Source of the DNA: Glycine soja
Taxonomy: Eukaryota > Streptophyta > Magnoliopsida > Fabales > Fabaceae
NCBI RefSeq assembly: GCF_004193775.1
Contig: NC_041021.1
Span: 33,677,718 to 33,741,717, forward strand
Length of the DNA stretch: 64,000 bases
Direction of reading: 5' to 3'
The notes beneath the pieces are model-generated. The model did not search any database, was not told the origin of the DNA, and saw only the letters and a program-made list of their open reading frames with translations. Made by a program: the position numbers and the translations under genes. How positions within the stretch are numbered: the first letter of the stretch is position 1; the number at the start of each line of letters is the position of its first letter. Positions 56,876 to 64,000 of this stretch are shown here, piece after piece.

Positions 56876-58660
56876 GGTTACTTCTTGTTTTTTAGGGGCT
56901 AGGGGTTACTTCTTATTTGTTAGGTGTTAGGGCTAAGTTTACTTTATTTTAGGGTTAGGGTTATTTTTTAAAATTTGAAGGGTTAGGGTTACTTCTTATT
57001 TTTTAGGGGTTAGGGGTTACGTCTTAGGGGCTAGGGCTAAGGTTTTTATTTTAGGGTTAGGGTTAGGGTTATTTTTTTAAATGTGAATGGTTAGGGTTAC
57101 TTCTTGTTTTTTTAGGGGCTAGGGGTTACTTCTTATTTGTTAGGTGTTAGGGCTAAGTTTATTTTATTTTAGGGTTAGGGTTATTTTTTAAAATTTGAAG
57201 GGTTAGGGTTACTTCTTATTTTTTAGGGGTTAGGGGTTACGTCTTAGAGGCTAGGGCTAAGGTTTTTATTTTAGGGTTAGGGTTAGGGTTATTTTTTTAA
57301 ATGTGAATGGTTAGGGTTACTTCTTGTTTTTTTAGGGGCTAGGGGTTACTTCTTATTTGTTAGGTGTTAGGGCTAAGTTTATTTTATTTTAGGGTTAGGG
57401 TTATTTTTTAAAATTTGAAGGGTTAGGGTTACTTCTTATTTTTTAGGGGTTAGGGGTTACGTCTTAGGGGCTAGGGCTAAGGTTTTTATTTTAGGGTTAG
57501 GGTTAGGGTTATTTTTTTAAATGTGAATGGTTAGGGTTACTTCTTGTTTTTTAAGGGGCTAGGGGTTACTTCTTATTTGTTAGGTGTTAGGGCCAAGTTT
57601 ATTTTATTTTAGGGTTAAGGTTATTTTTTAAAATTTGAAGGGTTAGGGTTACTTCTTATTTTTTAGGGGTTAGGGGTTAGGGTTTATTTCTGAACATTGA
57701 AGGGTTAGGGCTAATTCTTAGGTGTTAGGGTTAGGTTTTTTATTTTGGGGTTAGGGTTTATTTCTGAACATTGAATGGTTAGGGCTAATTCTTAGGGGTT
57801 AGGGTTAGCTTTTTTATTTTGGGGTTAGGGTTTATTTCTGAACATTGAAGGGTTAGGGTTTATTTCTGAACATTGAAGGGTTAGTGCTAATTCTTAGGGG
57901 TTAGGGTTAGGTTTTTTATTTTGGGGTTAGGGTTTATTTCTGAACATTGAATGGTTAGGGCTAATTCTTAGGGGTTAGGGTTAGCTTTTTTATTTTGGGG
58001 TTAGGGTTTATTTCTGAACATTGAAGGGTTAGGGCTAATTCTTAGGGGTTTGGGTAAGGTTTTTTATTTTAGGGGTTAGGGTTAATTTATTTAATTTAGG
58101 GCTTAGGGCTAAGTTTTTTATTTTAAGGGTTAGGGTTTAGTTCTTATTTTTTAGAAAAATAAAATTACATTTAGAAGTTGATATAAAATTACTTTTTTCT
58201 GAATGTGTACTTCTAATGAAATAAAATTACATTTAGAAGTTGAAATAAAATTACTTTATTTTAAGGGTAAGGGTTTAGTTCTTATTTTTTAGGGTTAGGC
58301 TTTGGTTTTTTATGTTGGGGTTAGGGTTTAGTTCTTATTTTATAGGGTTAGGCTTAGTTATTTTATTTTAGGGTTAGGGTTAGGTATGAAAATTTCAGGG
58401 TTTAGGACTAATTTTTATGGGTGAGGTTTAGGTTATTTGTATTTTTGGGTTAGGGTTTAGTGCTGAACATGTTTGGGTTAGGGCTAACTTTTAGTGGTTA
58501 GGGTTAGGTTTTTATTTTAGGATTAGGGTTTATTTCGGAACAGTTTAGTGCTAAGTGCTTATATTTTATAGGTTAGGGTTAGTGTTTCATATTTAAGGGT
58601 TATGGGATACTTTTTATGTTTTATGGGTTAGGGTTTAGTTCACATTGAAGTTCATCGTTA
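56830..58660. repeat. TTAGGG-like degenerate array with 220-bp and about 74-bp higher-order repeats
   Basis: TTAGGG and GGGTTAG motifs throughout, occasionally three in perfect tandem. The left half (about 56830-57650) is a roughly 220-bp higher-order repeat: the landmark ATTTTTTTAAATGTGAATGG recurs near 56852, 57071, 57291 and 57511. From about 57680 a different unit of about 74 bp recurs, with TTTATTTCTGAACATTGAA. Beyond 58060 it is irregular, including a doubled AAATAAAATTACATTTAGAAG (58148 and 58218). The array starts inside the last transposase exon and fills the gap between the two converging genes. Plant telomeres are TTTAGGG, so this is not ordinary telomere DNA. Confidence 0.9.
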
Positions 58661-58850
58661 CTTAGAAACATTAGTTTTTTCCTTTTGGCTACCTTTGTTA
58701 TTTGGTTTAGGGTTCATTGATTATTATAGTTTGATACGCGACATAAATTCTATCCATAAGTAAGCCTTAATAAACTGAATATCATACATTACGGCATGAA
58801 TGTCAAATTACAAATATACAACAAAGCCTTAATCAACGGAGACATGCAAA

Positions 58851-61108
58851 TCATTCATTTTGGTGTCCGTGATGCCGTGAGGATGTGCCACATGGTCGAT
58901 CCCATCTTCGTGCTTGGCGATCAGGATTTCTTCTGCCCCGATGCCTCCCCGCTTCTTCTTCGTCAGCCTCCGCAGAAAATGCGTGACGCAAATCAACACC
59001 GAATAAGTCACTCGTATTAGGTATTTGTCCCGGTACATTCCATTGTGTTCCTAACGGGGCATTAGGTGTTGGAATTGGCCCATGATATTGCTGTGAAGGG
59101 GTCATTGTGGGCCATGAAAAATGAGCTTGTGTTTCCGCAAAACCACCGAACGATTGCTGGGTTGCAGAAGTATCAGTTTCATGACCCTAAAAAGGATACT
59201 GATACATCTGTGTCGGATACTCAGCAAATGTTTGTGGCGTGTAATACATTCCATGGCCACGCTCCGCCATTTGTTGGGAATATTCTTCCGCTTCAACAGT
59301 GTCCCTTCTTCTGTCTATCCCCTGAGTTTCAATACTTGACTGAAGCATGTGAAACTGTTGTGGGGGAAATTGACGCTCTGATGCTGGACCATGTGACACT
59401 GGCTCAGTGACTCTCTCTTGCTCTTCGGATAAAATTGTAATTTTTTCCACATAAGGCACGAGATCATCAAATGTGCATGTTTTCCTCCCTTGAGGAGACA
59501 CCATGTATTGTAATGCCTCCGCAACTTCACCCTGCATTTATAAGGGTAAGAAAATTAATGGCCATCATTAAATAAAAGTTCAACTTAAAATTTGAAAAAA
59601 AATAAAAAAATACCAATGTAGCCGTCTTTGCATTTTCTGGGTCAACAAACATCTTTGTCTTTCGCCTATACCAGACCATGTAGTCCGAGTTAAAACTCAA
59701 TAGGCCTTCTTGTCGGGGATAAGCGTCGACCCTAAATGCATGTCGATTATTCCACTGTTGAATCATTGGGGCGAATAATTGCCCCCAATTTTCGTCATGT
59801 TTCCCCTTTAATGTTATGCCATGAATGTTTAGGGGTTGTGAAGGAGACTCTGGAACTGGTTACTGCATCCCGAATTGTCTCAAGACTCTGTCCGGTTGGT
59901 GCCACTCAATAACTTGGAAACAAATTAGTGGCACCACCGCGTACCACGCGATACTTCCGACTAAAGAAACGGGAGGCAACAATGATATAACGGTTGATGG
60001 GTAAGGCTCCCACACAAACTGCATATAACAACATAGTTGTGAACATTGTAGTAAAATAAGACATATAATTTTTTATTTTACAAATACAATAGCATGCTTC
60101 TTACCTCATGACGTTTCATAATATCCAACTTGCGACGAAAAACTTTCACATCATCATTGCCGATATGTTGGTTTCCATGTCGCAGCCACCTACAAAGAAT
60201 AAAATTTAATATACCCTAAAACCATTTATTCTATTGAAATGAAAGACGCTGTTAAAAATGACTCACCTGTGCCCTAGTGGTGTATTTTCTATTTGGGAAG
60301 GAGTCCTCTTTGGAGCCAAGGTTGGACATCGTTCCCATGCCCACAATTGTAGTAAGATGCACATACCTCCGATTGATTTAGTTTTATAATCGGTGGCACT
60401 GCACATCTCTCTATATAGAAAACCAAGTACGGCAGCTCCCCATGCATATCTGCCACATTCTTCAAAGTCACGTAAAAATTGAAGGTACCTTACCGAAACT
60501 CTGTTACAGGTTTTGTCAACGAACAAGACACCTCCAATAAATCTCAGTATCCATGCACGGGCAAACCTTCGTACTTGTTCTTCATCGTCATCATTATTTA
60601 TTTGATCAAAATGGTGAGCCAGCCAATTTAATTTAACCACACTACCTTTAATTTCACCTTCTTGTGGTCTGACTCCCAATAATTCCTCACATAAATCAGC
60701 CCAATCAAGATTTGTTGGACCGATTAATGGTAAACCATCCACACTTATACCTAACAACACAGAGACGTCTTGTAGAGTGATAGTACACTCTCCGCATCTC
60801 ATGTGAAACGTATGTGTTTCCGGCCTCCATCTTTCTATTAGAGCACTAATTAGTGAGGCATTTATTTTTAAGTATCCCATTTTGATAATCCACCCGAAAC
60901 CAGATTGTTGAAGAAAAGGAAAAATTTGCTCTGGAATTTGTTCTTCCCCTTGATACGTGGGGACAGCGCGTCTGATATGTAATTTCCTTTCTTCTTCCCC
61001 ATTCCAAACATGTTCTGAAACATGCTTAGGTTGCATCCATAATACATCAGTATCGATGGGGCCAGACTTAATGTTGATATGTGATGAAGATGATGATGAA
61101 GATGTCAT
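58851..61108 (-). pseudogene. Plant mobile domain (PMD) gene of the MULE, four exons, two stop codons
   Basis: Minus-strand exons 60267-61108 (ATG at 61106-61108), 60105-60189, 59614-60018 and 58851-59531 join in phase with GT-AG sites into a frame of about 670 codons. The PMD (PF10536, as in MAIN/MAIL1 and the PP7 long-form homologs) spans most of exons 1-3: SGFGWIIKMGYLKINASLI, ALIERWRPETHTFHMRCGEC, TITLQDVSVLLGISVDGLPL, ILRFIGGVLFVDKT, GAAVLGFLYREMC, LQLWAWERCP. Exon 4 encodes a Gln/Pro-rich tail with a basic end. Two in-frame stops, at 59860-59862 (TAA) and 59187-59189 (TAG), both look like C-to-T changes of Gln codons; the frame is otherwise kept. Position matches mudrB in MuDR. Role unknown. 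Confidence 0.85.
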
Positions 61109-62847
61109 TGCTACTACAAAATAAAATATTATACATGTGAAGAAAACTTTAATTTATTAGTAAACTTTAAATATATAACAATAAATTTGTAAAAAATCAA
61201 ACTGGCCAATTTTTAATATATTCTATACATAAATTAAAATACATGTGAAGCAATCTTTAATTTATTACTATTTTTTTCTACAATTAATTAATAAATAATT
61301 GAATAAAATATAGACTAACTAATTATTTATTATACAAAAATAATAATAATAATGTACAATGTATCATATATTTAATCACGTAAATTTTCTATAACAAATG
61401 ATATTAACCTACAAATTAAAACTAACAAATAATATATATAGCATTCTAACTAAAAATAATTAACTCAAATAATATTAAATTATCAGCTCATTTATTTAAA
61501 ATACAAAATTATAATACTAAAAAGATAAATTTACGTGTGTCAAGTGTCTAATATTACAATTATTTATTTAAGTGTCAAATATTTAATATTACAAAAACTA
61601 AAAATTTCCGTGTGTCTATAATTTACAAATATATACCTAAAGTTAATATTAACTTGTGCCTAATAATAAAAAATCTAATATTACCTGTGTCATCCTAAAT
61701 ATCATGCATGTATATATATTTATTAGGCTAAAGTATCATCCGTCTAAATATATACTTAATACTACAAAAGCTAATATCACATATATAAAATTTAATAATA
61801 TATACAACAACTAAATATATATATATATATATACACGTAATATTTTTATACTAACTAAACAAATATATAATATTTTCAGTAACCAAATAATAATTTCAGC
61901 CAAATATTATTTTCAATTTCAGCCAAATATTATTTTCAACCAAATATATACAATAACTAAATAAAATTTTCAACCAAATATTATTTCTGCAAAATTTTAT
62001 TTTCAGCCAAATATATACAATAACCAAATAAAATTTTCAGCCAAATATTATTTTCAACCAAATATATACAATAACTAAATAAAATTTTCAACCAAATATT
62101 ATTTCTGCAAAATTTTATTTTCAGCCAAATATATACAATAACCAAATAAAATTTTCAGCCAAATATTATTTTCAACCAAATATATACAATAACCAAATAA
62201 TATCTAACAATATATACAATAACTAAATAAAATTTTCATTCTAACTAACCAAATAATATTTTCATACTAACTAACCTAACATTCAAATATCTATTAATAC
62301 GTAAAAAAAATACCTACGAATACTAACTAATTTAAACTTAGAACTTTTCATAATAATAACTAACCTACTATTTACATACTAACTAACTTAGAATATTTCT
62401 TAATTTAAACTTAGAACTTTTGATAATAATAACTAACCTACTATTTACATACTAACTAACTTAGAATATTTCTTAATAAGAACTAACTTAAACTTATAAT
62501 ATATATTAACAGATTTACTTAAAAAATACTTACCAGGAATTTATGTGAAAATAAGAGTAAGGGCACACTTGAAATGGAAGCACAGCAACAAGCACCAAAG
62601 AAATTTCAACCACGAGCACACGCAAGCACAGTAAGCTCTCACACACAGAAGAAGAAACAAAGAGAAATAGAACACAGGTAAAGAGAAATGTAAGCGTAAA
62701 CAATGAACTTCAACCAATTTTTTTTATAGCTGAAAACTTACTCAACGTTCAAAATTTTTTAACGTTCATGCAATAGGCTTTTCAAAACATGCAATAGGCT
62801 TTTCAGAACCTGCACCTACCTATCTTCTCATCACTGCAAGCCTGAAA
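61109..62847 (-). promoter_or_regulatory. PMD gene 5' UTR intron and promoter, with A/T-rich tandem repeats
   Basis: A likely 5' UTR intron runs on the minus strand from CCTG/GTAAGTA (donor at 62533) to TTTTGTAG (about 61114), just before the ATG. Its A/T-rich body holds a 118-bp repeat (about 61905-62215; ATTTTCAACCAAATATATAC at 61932, 62050 and 62168) and a 73-bp repeat x 2 (62331 and 62404). A TATA-like GCTATAAAAAA lies near 62722 on the minus strand, outside the TIR. No coding seen. Confidence 0.5.
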
Positions 62848-63193
62848 CGTCAAGGTGTTCCGCAGGAGGCAGTGGCGGGACTACCACGTTGGCATGTCCC
62901 GCCAGGAGGAATGGCGGCATGGCTCTCTCCTCGTCCCGCCAGCCCTATCAGCGGTACAGCCTCTCTCTCTCCTACTCAGCCTGTCCCGCCGTTCGTACTG
63001 GCGGTTTAGGCTGAGTGCCGCAGTTGCCAATGGCGGGATCCTTGTTCCTGCAGTTGTCAATGGCGGTACAAGCTTTCCCGCCGGCAACAATGGCGGCATC
63101 CACGTCCATAACAAACTCCGTCTGTCATAAGTTTGAAAAGAAACCCTCTTTGGTAAAATGTTTCTAAAACAAGCCCTCTGAAGTAAATTTGCC
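62848..63193 (-). repeat. MULE right terminal inverted repeat, about 346 bp
   Basis: Reverse complement of 52084-52428 with a few mismatches (e.g. CTGCAG where the left has CCGCAG in the same place). Followed at 63194-63203 by the target duplication ACATCTCTTC. Confidence 0.93.
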
Positions 63194-63203
63194 ACATCTC
63201 TTC

Positions 63204-63730
63204 ATTCTTTAATTAGTTTGATGGTCCTTTTTTGTTTTTTTTTTAATGCCTAGTTCCATGGTCCAAGAAGAAGTCAACTATAGTGGGACCTAGCTCTTCA
63301 TTAGAATCCACCATCTGCTATCACCGGTTGTTTAAGGGTCGAAAGTAAGTAAAAATATGATTTTGATCGATTGACCTTTAAATGTTGATTGTCTTTTTGC
63401 TTGAAGGAGAGCGAAATCACAAATAAGGGTAACAAATAAAAAAAAAAGATTAACTTAATAGTAAAAAATAAAAAATAAAAAAAAGAATTACATAGATGGT
63501 GAATTCAATTTTTCCCATTAATAAAAATTAATAAATAAACAACTAAAATTCTATTCTGGATGATTATGAGTTTCTGATTTTTGGTTTTAAAATGAAAATT
63601 TGTTAGACAAAATTGAGATTGAGTTGGTTTTTTTTAATTGTTTTCAAAATAGTTTTAAATTTGTAAAATAATAAAATTTGATTTATGGGATTTTGTTGTT
63701 AGTTTTACACACACTCATTCACGTTAGCTA
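63204..63730. other. Right flank of the MULE, no gene
   Basis: A/T-rich sequence with poly-A/T runs; nothing recognised. Confidence 0.5.
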
Positions 63731-64000
63731 TCTTTCTCGAGCAAAATTTCTCCTTTGGGGTACTTTTCAAAACAATTTCTCGAAATGGGGTTGTTTTGAA
63801 AGTATTTCCTGCATAGGGCTCTTTTGGACGTAAAATGCATGGGGGCATAAAGCAAACCGCCAGTGAAAATGGCGAGTTTGTTGTGCCGTGAAGGAATCGC
63901 CACTGGGAATGGTGATTTGGCCATGCATGGGGAACCGCCAGTCAAACTGGCGAGTTCCAACAGGCTTTGCAGGCGAGGTGCAGCTTTTGCAGGCAAAGTT
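63731..64000. mobile_element. Possible TIR of another MULE, cut by the window edge
   Basis: An A/T-rich outer part containing AGGGCTCTTTTGGAC is followed by a GC-rich part with hairpins such as CGCCAGTCAAACTGGCG (near 63933) and CGCCAGTGAAAATGGCG (near 63859). Layout and composition resemble the TIR at 62848-63193 (AGGGCTTGTTTTAG outside, CGCCATTG units inside) without clear sequence identity. The partner would lie beyond the window. Confidence 0.35.

Larger units (their letters stand above)
52084..63193. mobile_element. MuDR-like MULE, 11.1 kb, with transposase and PMD genes
   Basis: Bounded by long TIRs (52084-52428 and 62848-63193) that start GGCAAATTTAC, and by the 10-bp duplication ACATCTCTTC. 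Inside: a four-exon transposase gene (plus strand, 54264-56875) near the left TIR, a TTAGGG-like array (56830-58660), and a four-exon PMD gene (minus strand, 58851-61108) near the right TIR. Both genes are driven inward and seem to have a long 5' UTR intron. The layout recalls maize MuDR, where mudrA and mudrB converge from the two TIRs. TIRs differ at a handful of positions by eye, so insertion is fairly recent. Confidence 0.92.

Noticed and set aside
56830..58660. True telomere or contaminating vertebrate telomere
   Set aside because: Motifs are interrupted and organised in 220-bp and 74-bp higher-order units inside a MULE; not a chromosome end and not a clean TTAGGG run.
58796..59410. Plus-strand open frames opposite the PMD gene
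   Set aside because: Antisense shadows of PMD exon 4.

Overview
The window looks like plant nuclear DNA from a repeat-rich, probably pericentromeric part of a legume genome, most likely soybean or a close Glycine relative. This rests on the element families: SIRE-type Ty1/copia, Tat/Ogre-type Ty3/gypsy with tRNA-Arg primer sites, a CRM/Reina-type chromovirus, and a MuDR-like MULE carrying a plant mobile domain (PMD) gene. The species is inferred from family resemblance, not proved. I see no convincing host gene; nearly everything assignable is a transposable element or a remnant of one.

Region by region. 1-7794: degenerate repeats, including a 123-bp tandem repeat, a diverged 1.97-kb duplication, a microsatellite, a minus-strand transposon-protein fragment with a tandemly duplicated exon-like unit, a 129-bp repeat, an old copia LTR fragment and the broken end of a Tat/Ogre gag. 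7795-17021: a nearly pristine SIRE-type copia element (minus strand) with almost identical 1091-bp LTRs, perfect 5-bp target duplication, tRNA-Met primer site, polypurine tract, open gag, open pol and a third ORF. It splits the Tat/Ogre gag that resumes at 17027. 17027-21891: the rest of that minus-strand Tat/Ogre copy (gag, leader, primer site, 5' LTR). 21892-27645: an old plus-strand copia remnant, itself split by a 2.46-kb LTR-like insertion.

27646-45610: a plus-strand Tat/Ogre copy (5' LTR, primer site, leader, ORF1, gag). Its ORF1 is split by a complete minus-strand CRM/Reina-type element at 30236-40111, which in turn carries a solo copia LTR at 37365-39020. Both insertions keep perfect 5-bp target duplications. 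45611-50957: a plus-strand relative of the CRM-type element, non-autonomous, whose shrunken gag-pol still reads as one 538-aa frame. 50958-52073: no recognisable element.

52084-63193: an 11.1-kb MULE with TIRs of about 345 bp and a 10-bp target duplication. It is laid out like maize MuDR: a four-exon transposase gene reads inward from the left TIR and a PMD gene reads inward from the right TIR, converging on a 1.8-kb TTAGGG-like array. The transposase frame is intact up to the array, which replaces its expected C-terminal tail; the PMD gene keeps its splice sites but has two in-frame stops. The window ends in what may be the TIR of another MULE.

Two things deserve most attention: the two-gene MULE with PMD in the mudrB position, and the repeated pairs of TAATCGATTA palindromes spaced 20-21 bp apart in the copia LTRs and again in front of the copia element's third ORF.
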